DNA of 38,003 bases from an uncultured Bacteroidota bacterium (GTDB taxonomy: Bacteria > Bacteroidota > Bacteroidia > Flavobacteriales > Flavobacteriaceae): the NCBI GenBank assembly GCA_902517895.1, contig CABYEA010000011.1, forward strand, positions 1-38,003. Direction: 5' to 3'. Shown in pieces: positions 23,336 to 32,217 of the stretch; within the stretch, counting starts at the first letter, position 1; the number at the start of each line of letters is the position of its first letter. The notes below the pieces were generated by a model, which saw nothing but the letters and a program-made list of their open reading frames with translations, had not been told where the DNA came from and made no database searches. The position numbers and the translations under genes are program-made.

Positions 23336-23375
23336 AGTGTTAAATTTTCATCTTAATAATAGTAGACTTTAGCAT

Positions 23376-23383
23376 TATATTTG
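23376..23383 (+). promoter_or_regulatory. candidate -7 box for uvrA
   Basis: TATATTTG matches TAnnTTTG and ends 25 bases before the uvrA ATG, so the leader would be about 19 bases. No clear -33 box. No LexA-like palindrome is obvious beside it. Confidence 0.42.
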
Positions 23384-23408
23384 TTGTTATTATAAAATAG
23401 GGTTATCA

Positions 23409-26156
23409 ATGGTTAAAAAGGATTATATCAAGTTAAGAGGCGCAAATATGCACAACCTCAAAAACATTGATTTAGAAATACCAAAAAAAAAATTTATTGT
23501 AATAACCGGTGTCTCTGGAAGTGGTAAATCCTCACTTGCTTTTGACACAATCTATGCCGAAGGTCAAAGAAGATATGTTGAAAGCCTCTCAAGTTATGCC
23601 CGACAATTTTTGGATAGAATTGAAAAACCTAAGATAGATAAGATTACGGGGTTATGCCCAGCAATAGCTTTAGAACAAAAAATTTCATCCTCAAATCCTA
23701 GATCAACAGTTGGAACAAAAACAGAGATATACGATTATTTAAAACTATTATTTTCTAGGTTTGGTAAAATCTTCTCCCCTGTCTCTGGAAAAGAGGTAAA
23801 AAAAGACTCAATCTCTGAAATAATTGATGAAATAAAAAAACAATCTGAAGGAGATAAAATTTTAATTCTTTCAGAACTAAAAAATATTGATAAAAAAAAT
23901 TTCCAGCCAAAAATAAAATCTTTGATTAATCAAAGCTATAACAGAATATATCATAATAATGAAATTATCAAACTAAATGAAATTAAAATTGATGAGATCT
24001 TAAATTTCAATGACTTATTTCTTGTTATTGATCGAATTGTATGTAATAATTCTGATGAATTTTTAAATAGGGTGGCAGATTCTCTTGAAACAGCAATTTT
24101 CGAAGGCAAGGGCAAATGTATTATCAATAATTTGACAAAATCAGAAATTAAGAACTACAATACAATTTTAGAAGAAGATGGTATAAGATTTGTAAATCCA
24201 GATACAAATTTTTTCAGTTTTAATAATCCTCATGGAGCTTGTAAAAAATGTGAAGGCTATGGAGATATTGTTGGTATTGAAGAAAAACTTGTTGTACCAA
24301 ATACATCACTTTCTGTATTTGATGATGCAATTTACCCATGGAGAGGCAAAAAGTTAAAAAAATACAAATCATTATTTATTAAAAACTCCATTGATTATGA
24401 TTTTCCTATTCATAGGCCATATTATGAATTATCAGATGCGCAAAAAAAATTATTGTGGGACGGTGATAAAAATATAATCGGAATAAATAAATTTTTTGAA
24501 AAATTAGAAGCCAAACTATATAAAATTCAAAACAGGGTATTACTTTCAAGATACAGGGGCAAAACAATATGTAGTGCATGTAATGGAAATAGACTAAATA
24601 AAGAAGCAGGTTATATAAAAATAAACGACAAAAACATTTTTGATCTGATAAATATGTCGCTGGAAGATCTTGAGCAATTTTTTAAAACAATAAAAATTAA
24701 TAACCGAATAACAAATGAAATAAAGGATAGATTAGAATGTTTAAATAATTTAGGTTTAGGATATTTAACATTAAACAGAAAATCAAGCACTCTTTCTGGA
24801 GGAGAAAGTCAAAGAATAAATTTAGCCACCTGCATTGGTAGTAATTTAACAGGGTCTTTATATGTGTTGGATGAGCCTAGTATCGGCCTACATTCTTACG
24901 ATACAAAAAAACTAATTGAGATTATTAGGAAACTAAAAAGTTTAGGGAATACGGTTTTAGTAGTTGAGCATGATGATGAAATTATAAAATCTGCTGATCA
25001 CATTATCGATATAGGCCCAAATGCAGGAACAAATGGTGGTGAAATTGTGGCGCAAGGAGATTTTAAAAGTATTCTAAAATCTGATTCACTAACAGCTAAC
25101 TATTTAAAAGGAAAGTTAGAGATTACAAAAAATACAAAAAAACGAAGCTCAAAATTTAAAATTAACATCTTAGGATGCAGAGAAAATAATTTAAAAAATA
25201 TTAATGTAGAAATTCCTTTGAATAAGCTAGTAACCATTTCTGGGGTTTCCGGTTCTGGTAAAAGTACTTTGATTAATAAAATTTTATACCCATCGATATT
25301 AAATTATCTCAATGATTATTCTATCAAACCAGGAGAATTTGAAAAGATTTCAGGTGATTTAGATGAAATAGATTATGTTGAATATATTAGTCAAAAGGCA
25401 ATCGGAAAATCATCTAGATCTAATCCTGTTACATACATAAAAGCATATGATGAAATAAGAAAGCTTTTTTCGTCACAAAGGGAAAGTAGGATCAAAGGAT
25501 ATAAACCAAAACATTTTTCTTTTAATGTAGACGGTGGAAGATGTGAAAGCTGCAAAGGTGAGGGCATTAACACAATTGAAATGCAGTTCATGCCAGATGT
25601 TAACCTCACATGCGAAAGTTGTAATGGAACAAGATTTAAAAGGGAAATCCTAGAAGTAAATATCAATGGCAAAAATATTTCAGATATTTTAAATCTAACA
25701 GTTGATGACGCAATTATTTTTTTTAATGAATTAGAGGAAATAAAAATATCTGATAAATTAAGTGTTTTACAGAAAGTTGGTCTTGGTTATATTAAACTAG
25801 GGCAAAGCTCCTCTACTCTATCAGGCGGTGAAGCACAAAGGGTGAAACTAGCCTATTTTCTTAGTGTGAAAACTAAATCAAAAAATGGATTATTCTTATT
25901 TGATGAACCTACAACTGGATTACACTTCGATGATATTAATAAGTTATTACAGTCTATAAATCAACTAATTGACAAAGGTAATTCTGTAATAATTATTGAA
26001 CATAATCTTGAAATCATTAAAGCTTCTGATCATATAATTGATTTAGGCCCCTATGGTGGCAATAAAGGCGGTGAAATTATTTTTCAGGGTGATATTCATA
26101 AGTTTTTAAAAACAAATACATTGACTGCTATTAATTTAAAAAAAGTGATGAATTAA
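23409..26156 (+). CDS. uvrA: excinuclease ABC subunit A
   Basis: A 915-residue UvrA with two ABC ATPase modules. Module 1: Walker [10 protein letters not shown] (34-42), LSGGESQRI signature and LDEPSIGLH. Module 2: [26 protein letters not shown] and [12 protein letters not shown]. Zinc-binding cysteine pairs are seen at [18 protein letters not shown] and, in module 2, CESCKGEG paired with [29 protein letters not shown] near the N-terminus is a family hallmark. With UvrB it scans DNA for bulky lesions in nucleotide excision repair. It is a single-gene unit, divergent from the sigma gene and convergent with the glycosyltransferase gene. Confidence 0.97.
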   Translation: MVKKDYIKLRGANMHNLKNIDLEIPKKKFIVITGVSGSGKSSLAFDTIYAEGQRRYVESLSSYARQFLDRIEKPKIDKITGLCPAIALEQKISSSNPRSTVGTKTEIYDYLKLLFSRFGKIFSPVSGKEVKKDSISEIIDEIKKQSEGDKILILSELKNIDKKNFQPKIKSLINQSYNRIYHNNEIIKLNEIKIDEILNFNDLFLVIDRIVCNNSDEFLNRVADSLETAIFEGKGKCIINNLTKSEIKNYNTILEEDGIRFVNPDTNFFSFNNPHGACKKCEGYGDIVGIEEKLVVPNTSLSVFDDAIYPWRGKKLKKYKSLFIKNSIDYDFPIHRPYYELSDAQKKLLWDGDKNIIGINKFFEKLEAKLYKIQNRVLLSRYRGKTICSACNGNRLNKEAGYIKINDKNIFDLINMSLEDLEQFFKTIKINNRITNEIKDRLECLNNLGLGYLTLNRKSSTLSGGESQRINLATCIGSNLTGSLYVLDEPSIGLHSYDTKKLIEIIRKLKSLGNTVLVVEHDDEIIKSADHIIDIGPNAGTNGGEIVAQGDFKSILKSDSLTANYLKGKLEITKNTKKRSSKFKINILGCRENNLKNINVEIPLNKLVTISGVSGSGKSTLINKILYPSILNYLNDYSIKPGEFEKISGDLDEIDYVEYISQKAIGKSSRSNPVTYIKAYDEIRKLFSSQRESRIKGYKPKHFSFNVDGGRCESCKGEGINTIEMQFMPDVNLTCESCNGTRFKREILEVNINGKNISDILNLTVDDAIIFFNELEEIKISDKLSVLQKVGLGYIKLGQSSSTLSGGEAQRVKLAYFLSVKTKSKNGLFLFDEPTTGLHFDDINKLLQSINQLIDKGNSVIIIEHNLEIIKASDHIIDLGPYGGNKGGEIIFQGDIHKFLKTNTLTAINLKKVMN

Positions 26157-26163
26157 AAAAGTT

Positions 26164-26178
26164 TGGCACGTGGTTTGT
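26164..26178 (+). promoter_or_regulatory. sigma-54-like promoter motif after uvrA
   Basis: TGGCACG-TGGT-TTGT closely fits the RpoN consensus TGGCACG-N4-TTGC, with the exact -24/-12 spacing and a single change (T for C) in the -12 element. It begins 8 bases after the uvrA stop and would start transcription near 26189, just ahead of a strong terminator. No protein-coding gene lies downstream on this strand for 4 kb. Whether this genome has rpoN cannot be told from the window. Confidence 0.35.
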
Positions 26179-26188
26179 TTTAGATTGT

Positions 26189-26258
26189 TTGGTTAGTTTA
26201 ATTTATTGAATAGTTAGTTTAAGCCCTGTATCTTCCTTTATTACAGGGCTTTACTTTT
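26189..26258 (+). ncRNA. candidate ~70-base small RNA between uvrA and the glycosyltransferase gene
   Basis: This is an inferred transcript from the sigma-54-like site to the terminator hairpin. It contains no ATG frame. A 9-bp direct repeat GTTAGTTTA occurs at 26192-26200 and 26213-26221. The 3' half is a GC-rich 10-bp hairpin with a T-tract, the usual ending of bacterial small RNAs. It could equally be only the uvrA 3' untranslated region. Confidence 0.25.
26221..26258 (+). terminator. strong, probably bidirectional intrinsic terminator
   Basis: AAGCCCTGTA (26221-26230) pairs perfectly with TACAGGGCTT (26242-26251) across an 11-base loop; TTTTT follows at 26254-26258. The 10-bp stem is unusually GC-rich for this region. 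It lies between the convergent uvrA and glycosyltransferase genes, and its right arm touches the glycosyltransferase stop codon at 26251-26253, so it can serve both. Confidence 0.85.
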
Positions 26259-27540
26259 TCAAACCGATTTTAATAATTACTTCAACTAATTTTGAAGTCA
26301 AATTTTTTCTATTGTAAATATCTATGTTGTAATTATTATCTGAACTACTTAAATTATTGACATAATTTTCATAGAGTTTTTCTATATAAAATTTTAGTGA
26401 ATTATAATCTTTGTAATCAAAAAACTTTCCTGAACCGGTATTAGATAAAATCTCTCTTACTTCAGATTGTTCTGGACCAATTGATATTATTGGACGATTT
26501 GAATTTAAATAATCAAATAATTTTCCAGGAATAGCATATGATGATTCATCATCATCAACTTCCAACATTAACAACACCTGACTTGAACACATAAATTCAA
26601 TTGCTTTTTTGTGTTCAACATAATCAAAACATTCAACACAATCATTGAATACTCTTTTGCTTAAATTTTGTTTTATTTTTTTATTATTATTTCCAATAAG
26701 ATTTATTTGCAAATCTTTTTTGAATCCCTGTAGATCCTCTGATAATTCTTCAATTATGTCCCATAAAAACTCAGGATTTCTTTCATTATAAAGTGAGCCA
26801 ACATGTGAAATAGAGAACTTTTTGTCTAATTTGATTACTGGTTTATTATAATCATAACCGTTTGTAACTTGAAAAATACTGGAATTAATCTCAGAATATA
26901 AATCTTTTAATCTTTTTGAAGTTACTATTACAGCATCAGAATTATTAATTACTTTATCTCTTAGCTTTTTATGATATTCTTTGACAAAAGGTAAAAGATG
27001 AAATCTGTTTAAATAATTTAAATTGACCCATGGATCTCTGAAATCTGAAATCCAATTAATATTAAGTTTTCTTTTAAGCTCTAATCCAATCAAATGTATA
27101 CTATGAGGAGGACCTGTAGTAATTATGGTTTCAATATTATTTTCTGATAAGTATTTCTTTAAAAAATTAACAGAATTTCTTTTCCAAAATATTTTCATGT
27201 CAGGAATAAAAAAATTACCTCGAACAAAGAAAACTACTTTTTGAAGTATTGACTGATTTTTATTTTTTGATATATTACCAGATCTGATGGAATTCAAGGA
27301 TTTTAACCTGGGAAAAAAATTAGAAAGCTCAAATATTGGAAGCTTAATTATCTCTAAATCTTTACTAACCTCACTTTTCAAAGAATTATCATTAATAGGA
27401 TAGTTGGCATTTTCTGGAACAAATAATACCGGAGATATATTAAACTCAGGTAAATATTTTGCAAATTTTAACCAACGTTGAACACCTGGACCACCTGCAG
27501 GAGGCCAATAATAAGAAATTATCAAGATCTTCTTTTTCAA
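26251..27540 (-). CDS. GT4-type glycosyltransferase
   Basis: A 429-residue GT-B glycosyltransferase. The N-terminus KILIISYYWPPAGGPGVQRW is typical of family 4 enzymes, with the Gly-rich acceptor loop. The donor-binding half has VTNGYDYNKPV, SHVGSLYNERNPEFLWDI and SSYAIPGKLFDYLNSNRPII, the E/P..L.DYL..N.P region that contacts the nucleotide sugar. No signal peptide; cytoplasmic face of the inner membrane is likely. It starts with TTG, overlapping the YfhO stop as TTGA, and so is translationally coupled. Gene order DUF4834-YfhO-glycosyltransferase is one I recall from Flavobacteriia and suggests joint work on a surface glycan or glycolipid. Donor and acceptor are unknown. Confidence 0.87.
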   Translation of the reverse strand: MKKKILIISYYWPPAGGPGVQRWLKFAKYLPEFNISPVLFVPENANYPINDNSLKSEVSKDLEIIKLPIFELSNFFPRLKSLNSIRSGNISKNKNQSILQKVVFFVRGNFFIPDMKIFWKRNSVNFLKKYLSENNIETIITTGPPHSIHLIGLELKRKLNINWISDFRDPWVNLNYLNRFHLLPFVKEYHKKLRDKVINNSDAVIVTSKRLKDLYSEINSSIFQVTNGYDYNKPVIKLDKKFSISHVGSLYNERNPEFLWDIIEELSEDLQGFKKDLQINLIGNNNKKIKQNLSKRVFNDCVECFDYVEHKKAIEFMCSSQVLLMLEVDDDESSYAIPGKLFDYLNSNRPIISIGPEQSEVREILSNTGSGKFFDYKDYNSLKFYIEKLYENYVNNLSSSDNNYNIDIYNRKNLTSKLVEVIIKIGLKK

Positions 27541-29927
27541 TTTTTTCTTCTTAAGGTGAGTATAAAAATCAATAAAATAAATCCAATACTACTAAATAAG
27601 CTTATTCTTGAACTTAACTTAACGACATTAGGGTCAAATATAAATTCTATTTCGTGATTACCTCTAGGCACCTCTAAACCTCTCAAAGTGTAGTTAAATC
27701 TATGATTTACCACTTGATCGCCGTTTATGTAAGATTTCCATCCTTTTGGATAGAAAATTTCAGAAAAAATTATAAGACTAAGATCATCTGTTGAAACATT
27801 ATACTTAATATAGTTTGAACTTTTTTCTGATAACGACACAATAGAGTTAATATTTTGATATATTTTGTTTGGAAATGATTGAGAAACGGAGACATCTCTA
27901 AAATTTAATGAATCAAGACGTTTTATTTCCTGATCATCATTTAAAACTTTTATATTTTCCTTTACAAACCAAGCACTTCCAGATGCATTATCATTTTGGT
28001 AAATTTCTTTTACACCCTCCTGATCAAAAATTATATACTTAGTATTTAGCATACTAATCGTGTTTAAGTGACTTTTATTTAAATAAAACTCCATCAAGTC
28101 GTTGTATCTACCGAGTTTGGCAGCATGATACCCATTAACAGAATTAAAGAAATAGTTTGGCTTGGTTGAGTTTTCGGTCAAGTCAAGAATTCTGAAATCT
28201 GATTCATCCTGAGCAATTGATTGATAAACATCATCTTTGTTAAATGGATTTTCTACAAAAACTGGATCAACAAAATTTTCTTCATTTACATAATTTTTTG
28301 AAAAAGAAATAAGATCATAACAAATAGCAATACAAAAAGCTACTATCAATAGCTGCTTGCTTAATTTAGATTTCAAATACAAGAAAATAATTAAATAAGC
28401 AATTGAAATAAAAAACAAAGTCCTTTGTAGTTGATCAATGAAAATATTTTTTCTGTCTGAAATTAAAGCTTTGACAATACTATCATCCATATACTGATCA
28501 GAAACTCCTGAGTATGAAAAATAACCTTTGAATAAAAACAAAGTTGATAAAATTGAAATGAATAGAAGTGCAGTATAATTTAGTGCCCTCAATTTTGATT
28601 TATATTCAACTTCTTGACTAATAAGTTTAGATAAACCTAAAACCGCAAATATCGGAATACACAATTCAAGGATAACTTGAATTGAAGAAACAGCCCTAAA
28701 CTTATCATAGATAGGGAAATAATCGATAAATAAGTCTGTAAGTAAACTAAAGTTTTTCCCAAATGATAGTAGGAGAGAAACGATTATCGATGCTAATAAC
28801 CAACCTCTATGATTTCCTCTGTAGAGGAATACTGAAAAAACAAATAAAAAGAATACAACTACCCCTAGATATGCTGGAGCTTCAACAAAAGGTTGATCAC
28901 CCCAATATGTAGGACTATTTTTAATTATTTGATTTGATTCTATTGGGCTGTATCCATTATTCCTTAAAAGCTTATAAAATGAAGAATTTTGATCTAAATT
29001 CTCCGAAGATCCTCCACCCATAATTTTTGGGATAAATAAATTCAAACTTTCAAAAATACCATAACTCCATTGAGTTATATACTCACGGTCTAGACCTTTG
29101 GAATTATTTTCTTTAAAAGAACCATCAGGGTTAATTGTTAAAGATGATGAACTTCCTCTTGTTGACTCAGCTGAATACTCTATTGTAGCGAGAATATTTG
29201 AAGAATTCAATAGTAAAGAAAAAATTAAGGCTGCAAACAAGCTATAACTCGTTCTTTTTAGATGATTAAAATCTTTTTCTTTAATGCAGTTAATTATGAA
29301 CCATATCGCCATAATAATCACTATAAACATCAAATAATAGGTCATTTGGAAATGATTTGATGCTAATTGTAAACCTAAAAATATTGTCGTTAGAAAAAAC
29401 CCGAGTAAATACTTCTTTCTCACGACATAAATTATCGACCCTAAAACAAATGGCATATAAGATATTGCATGGGCTTTTGCATTATGACCGGCGCCTATTA
29501 TTATTATTAAATAAGTTGATAAGCCAAATGACATAGCACCTAGGACAGCAAGTCTGTATTCAACTTTAAGGCTTAACATTAAAAAATAAAAGCCTAAGAA
29601 ATATAAAAAAAGATAATCCGATGGACGTGGAAGAAATCTAATTAACAAATCTAGTTGTTTGATATAATTGTGTGGATATTTTGCTCCTAATTGATATGTG
29701 GGCATACCCGAAAATGCATTATTAACCCAGTATGTCTCTTTATCATTTTTATCCCTAAAATCCTTAAGCTCCTTTGACATTCCGGAATATTGAACAATAT
29801 CGTTTTGTAAAATCTTTTGACCTTTTAATACGGGTGAAAAAATAAAGAGTGATGTAATTATAAAAAATATAATTACAGAAAACTGCTTTACAATATCTAT
29901 TTTAGTCAATCTCCTCATAGTCAACAT
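27537..29927 (-). CDS. YfhO-family polytopic membrane protein
   Basis: A 796-residue protein with about 12-13 hydrophobic helices: one at residues 13-33, many from about 100 to 520, and one at the C-terminus (ISLFSSIGFILLIFILTL). The loop after helix 1 carries the family block LQNDIVQYSGMSKEL, followed by NNAFSGMPTYQL. Residues about 550-760 form an extracytoplasmic domain ending in FYPKGWKSYINGDQV, then RGLEVPRGNHEIEFIFDP, typical of YfhO. This family is related to GT-C-fold glycosyltransferases and in Firmicutes is linked to glycosylation of lipoteichoic acid. Two ATGs (29927 and 29918) are possible; both overlap the DUF4834 gene. It is in an operon with the downstream glycosyltransferase. 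Confidence 0.9.
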   Translation of the reverse strand: MLTMRRLTKIDIVKQFSVIIFFIITSLFIFSPVLKGQKILQNDIVQYSGMSKELKDFRDKNDKETYWVNNAFSGMPTYQLGAKYPHNYIKQLDLLIRFLPRPSDYLFLYFLGFYFLMLSLKVEYRLAVLGAMSFGLSTYLIIIIGAGHNAKAHAISYMPFVLGSIIYVVRKKYLLGFFLTTIFLGLQLASNHFQMTYYLMFIVIIMAIWFIINCIKEKDFNHLKRTSYSLFAALIFSLLLNSSNILATIEYSAESTRGSSSSLTINPDGSFKENNSKGLDREYITQWSYGIFESLNLFIPKIMGGGSSENLDQNSSFYKLLRNNGYSPIESNQIIKNSPTYWGDQPFVEAPAYLGVVVFFLFVFSVFLYRGNHRGWLLASIIVSLLLSFGKNFSLLTDLFIDYFPIYDKFRAVSSIQVILELCIPIFAVLGLSKLISQEVEYKSKLRALNYTALLFISILSTLFLFKGYFSYSGVSDQYMDDSIVKALISDRKNIFIDQLQRTLFFISIAYLIIFLYLKSKLSKQLLIVAFCIAICYDLISFSKNYVNEENFVDPVFVENPFNKDDVYQSIAQDESDFRILDLTENSTKPNYFFNSVNGYHAAKLGRYNDLMEFYLNKSHLNTISMLNTKYIIFDQEGVKEIYQNDNASGSAWFVKENIKVLNDDQEIKRLDSLNFRDVSVSQSFPNKIYQNINSIVSLSEKSSNYIKYNVSTDDLSLIIFSEIFYPKGWKSYINGDQVVNHRFNYTLRGLEVPRGNHEIEFIFDPNVVKLSSRISLFSSIGFILLIFILTLRRKN

Positions 29928-30129
29928 AATCGCCGAGCTTATCTGATTTGGATTTATTTTTTTTTGGCATTTTATCTATCGAAACATCGCCTTCTTTTTT
30001 ATTCAAATCTTCGGCTTTGCCATAGTTAGTATTTTTTTTGGAAACCTTGCCAATTAAATACATATAAAATATTCTTGAAATTAACTTAAAACCTAAATAA
30101 AATATAATAAGAAAAAAAATAAATTTCAT
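29902..30129 (-). CDS. DUF4834-like small membrane protein
   Basis: A 75-residue protein. An N-terminal hydrophobic helix (residues 3-26) is followed by a charged, low-complexity tail that ends GDVSIDKMPKKNKSKSDK, then LGDYVDYEEID. The tail ending DYVDYEEID is a hallmark I recall from DUF4834 proteins, which are short Flavobacteriia proteins found before YfhO. Function is unknown. Its 3' end overlaps the YfhO start by up to 26 bases, so it heads the three-gene operon. Too small and biased for a firmer call. Confidence 0.75.
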   Translation of the reverse strand: MKFIFFLIIFYLGFKLISRIFYMYLIGKVSKKNTNYGKAEDLNKKEGDVSIDKMPKKNKSKSDKLGDYVDYEEID

Positions 30130-30202
30130 CTCTGTAATTTAAGTACAAATTTACAACTATAAGAATTCAAAAAAAGTTAATATCTTATTAATTTATTAGA
30201 TT

Positions 30203-30210
30203 TATCTTTG
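30203..30210 (+). promoter_or_regulatory. candidate -7 box for the outer-membrane protein gene
   Basis: TATCTTTG matches TAnnTTTG and ends 16 bases before the GTG start at 30227, giving a leader of about 10 bases. It lies in the 97-base gap between this gene and the divergent DUF4834-like gene. Confidence 0.42.
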
Positions 30211-30226
30211 TATTATATATTTTGTT

Positions 30227-31099
30227 GTGAATAGACTTTTTGTTTCTTTACTGATTATTTTTATTTTAAAATTTGATTTCAGTTACTCACAGTATACTGA
30301 AATCATTAATTCAAATAGACCAGGCAGCTCATCTGGCGCTTTCTCTGTAGGTAAAAATATACTACAACTCGAAAACGGTTTTTATTACACTAATGAGCAG
30401 CATCAATTGTTAAACTACAAGGTCAAAGGCTTTGGGGCAGACTTTAAAATTAGATATGGGCTTCTATATGATAAACTAGAGATGATTATAGATGGAGTAT
30501 ATCAGGCAGATAATTTTACAGATAATCGATATTCACTTTCTAATAGTTTTGACAGAAAAAACTTTAAGAAATTTAAAATTGGAGCTAAATATCTAATTTA
30601 TGACCCAAAAAAAGGTCAAGTTGAAAAACCCAACGTATACAGTTATTTTGCTGATAAAAAATTTAATTGGAAAAATCTTATTCCGGCAATTTCAGCATAC
30701 ATTGGATTAAATTTGGATTCAAGAAATAACCCATACACAAATACGAATGTGAGCGGCATCAATCCATCAGTAGCAATTTTTACACAAAGCAATATCACAT
30801 ACAGATCGGTTATTACTACAAATTTAATCTTTGAGAGAATTGGTTCATCACAAAATGATTTCGAATATATCGTTTCGCTAAACCACGCGTTTAGTGAAAG
30901 TATGATTGGATTTATTGAAACCCATGGAATAAAGAGTGATTTTTATGCTGAAAACAAAATGAATTTCGGGGTCGCATATCTATTTAGTGATAATCTTCAA
31001 ATTGATACAGGTGTTAGTGTAAACTTTAAAGACACTCCACAAATATTTAATGTGGGCCTTGGCTTGAGCTATAGACTTAATTTAAATCAAATAAAATGA
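30227..31099 (+). CDS. outer-membrane beta-barrel protein (transporter/phenol-degradation MetA-like family)
   Basis: A 290-residue secreted protein. A signal peptide covers residues 1-22 (MNRLFVSLLIIFILKF, then DFSYSQ) with signal-peptidase I cleavage likely after SYS. The mature part has alternating hydrophobic/polar strands (LQLENGFYYTN, FKIRYGLLYDKLEMIIDGVY, FKIGAKYLIYD, IPAISAYIGLNL, LIFERIG, MIGFIETHGIKS, MNFGVAYLF, LQIDTGVSVNFKD, FNVGLGLSYRL). NRPGSS at the mature N-terminus is typical of this Bacteroidota transporter family. It is predicted to be a small outer-membrane barrel; the cargo is unknown. The start is GTG. The following acyltransferase gene overlaps its stop as ATGA, so the two are coupled. 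Confidence 0.85.
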   Translation: MNRLFVSLLIIFILKFDFSYSQYTEIINSNRPGSSSGAFSVGKNILQLENGFYYTNEQHQLLNYKVKGFGADFKIRYGLLYDKLEMIIDGVYQADNFTDNRYSLSNSFDRKNFKKFKIGAKYLIYDPKKGQVEKPNVYSYFADKKFNWKNLIPAISAYIGLNLDSRNNPYTNTNVSGINPSVAIFTQSNITYRSVITTNLIFERIGSSQNDFEYIVSLNHAFSESMIGFIETHGIKSDFYAENKMNFGVAYLFSDNLQIDTGVSVNFKDTPQIFNVGLGLSYRLNLNQIK

Positions 31100-32217
31100 T
31101 TGATATTATAAAGGTTTCTAACAATTCAGAGTTAAGAGAATTTGTTATGTTTCCATTTAAATTATATAAAGGTTCAAAATATTGGGTTCCCCCTATTATT
31201 GAACAGGAAATGAATAGTTTCAACAAGGATTTAAATCCTAATTTAAAAGACTCAAGCGTTGAACTATTTTTAGCATTTCAAGACAAAAAAGTTGTAGGCA
31301 GAATAGCTGTGATTATAAATTGGTATGAGGTAAAAAAACAAAAGACTAATAAAATAAGATTTGGCTGGTTTGATTTTATAGATGATTTTGATGTAAGTAA
31401 AGTGCTTTTAGATAAAGTTGTAGAGTCTGGTAATAAAAATAAACTTAAATACATGGAGGGACCAATGGGCTTTAGCAACTTGGATAAAGTTGGAGTTTTA
31501 ACCAGCGGATTTGATATTATTAGTACAATGATTACAATATATAATTATGATTATTATAAAAATCATTACGAAAAATATGGTTTAAAAGTTGAAAAAAAAT
31601 TTCATGAAAAAACTTTTATGTTTAAGGAAATTGACACAACTTACTATGAAAAGATGAGTAGAATTGTAAAAACCAGAAATAAATTAAGTGAAGTCAATTT
31701 TACTTCTACTAACGATGTAATGAAAAGAGCAAATGATATGTTTGATTTATTTAATGAATCTTATTCTAAATTATCTTCATTCGTAAAGATTTCTGAAATA
31801 CAGAAAGAATATATGAAGAAAAAATTTCTAAGTTTTATTAAGCCAGAGTATATAAAGTTTGTAGAAAATAGTCAGAATAAAATTGTTGCTTTTGCTATAA
31901 TTATGCCTTCTTTTGCCAAAGCTCTACAAAGAATGAATGGTAAATTATTCCCATTTGGATTCTTACACATGTTATATGCTAAAAAATTTAATAAAGATGT
32001 CACATTATACTTAATTGGAATACACCCAGATTATCAAAAAATGGGTGTTACCGCAATAATCTTTAACTCGTTTATACAGACACTGAAAAATAAAGGAATA
32101 CAAGTCTGTAGAAGAACTCCAGAACTTGTAGACAATATATCAGTTGATAAAATATGGAAAAATTTTAATCCTAAACTAATTAAAACTAGATCGACTTACA
32201 AGCTTAATCTTAATTAA
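31096..32217 (+). CDS. GNAT-fold acyltransferase, possible N-acyltransferase of sulfonolipid/ceramide type
   Basis: A 373-residue protein with an N-terminal block FPFKLYKGSKYWVPPIIEQE, a middle block FGWFDFIDD and EGPMGFSNLDKVGVLTSGF, and a C-terminal GNAT-like part with LYLIGIHPDYQKMGVTAIIF, where the QxxGxx segment resembles the acyl-CoA pyrophosphate-binding loop. Flavobacterial homologues are often mislabelled GTP cyclohydrolase; nothing here supports that. The LYKxxxxWVPP and F-E-GP-FS patterns recall the GNAT-like ceramide synthases of alpha-proteobacteria (from memory). It converges on, and shares stop bases with, the cysteate fatty-acyltransferase-like gene, so an N-acylating role in sulfonolipid synthesis is a reasonable hypothesis, not a demonstrated fact. 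Confidence 0.72.
   Translation: MIDIIKVSNNSELREFVMFPFKLYKGSKYWVPPIIEQEMNSFNKDLNPNLKDSSVELFLAFQDKKVVGRIAVIINWYEVKKQKTNKIRFGWFDFIDDFDVSKVLLDKVVESGNKNKLKYMEGPMGFSNLDKVGVLTSGFDIISTMITIYNYDYYKNHYEKYGLKVEKKFHEKTFMFKEIDTTYYEKMSRIVKTRNKLSEVNFTSTNDVMKRANDMFDLFNESYSKLSSFVKISEIQKEYMKKKFLSFIKPEYIKFVENSQNKIVAFAIIMPSFAKALQRMNGKLFPFGFLHMLYAKKFNKDVTLYLIGIHPDYQKMGVTAIIFNSFIQTLKNKGIQVCRRTPELVDNISVDKIWKNFNPKLIKTRSTYKLNLN

Noticed and set aside
25391-25672. Minus-strand frame inside uvrA
   Set aside because: Covers the UvrA zinc-finger coding region; shadow frame.
31096-32217. GTP cyclohydrolase, a label I recall for homologues
   Set aside because: No GTP cyclohydrolase motif or metal-binding Cys/His set is present; the C-terminal part is GNAT-like.
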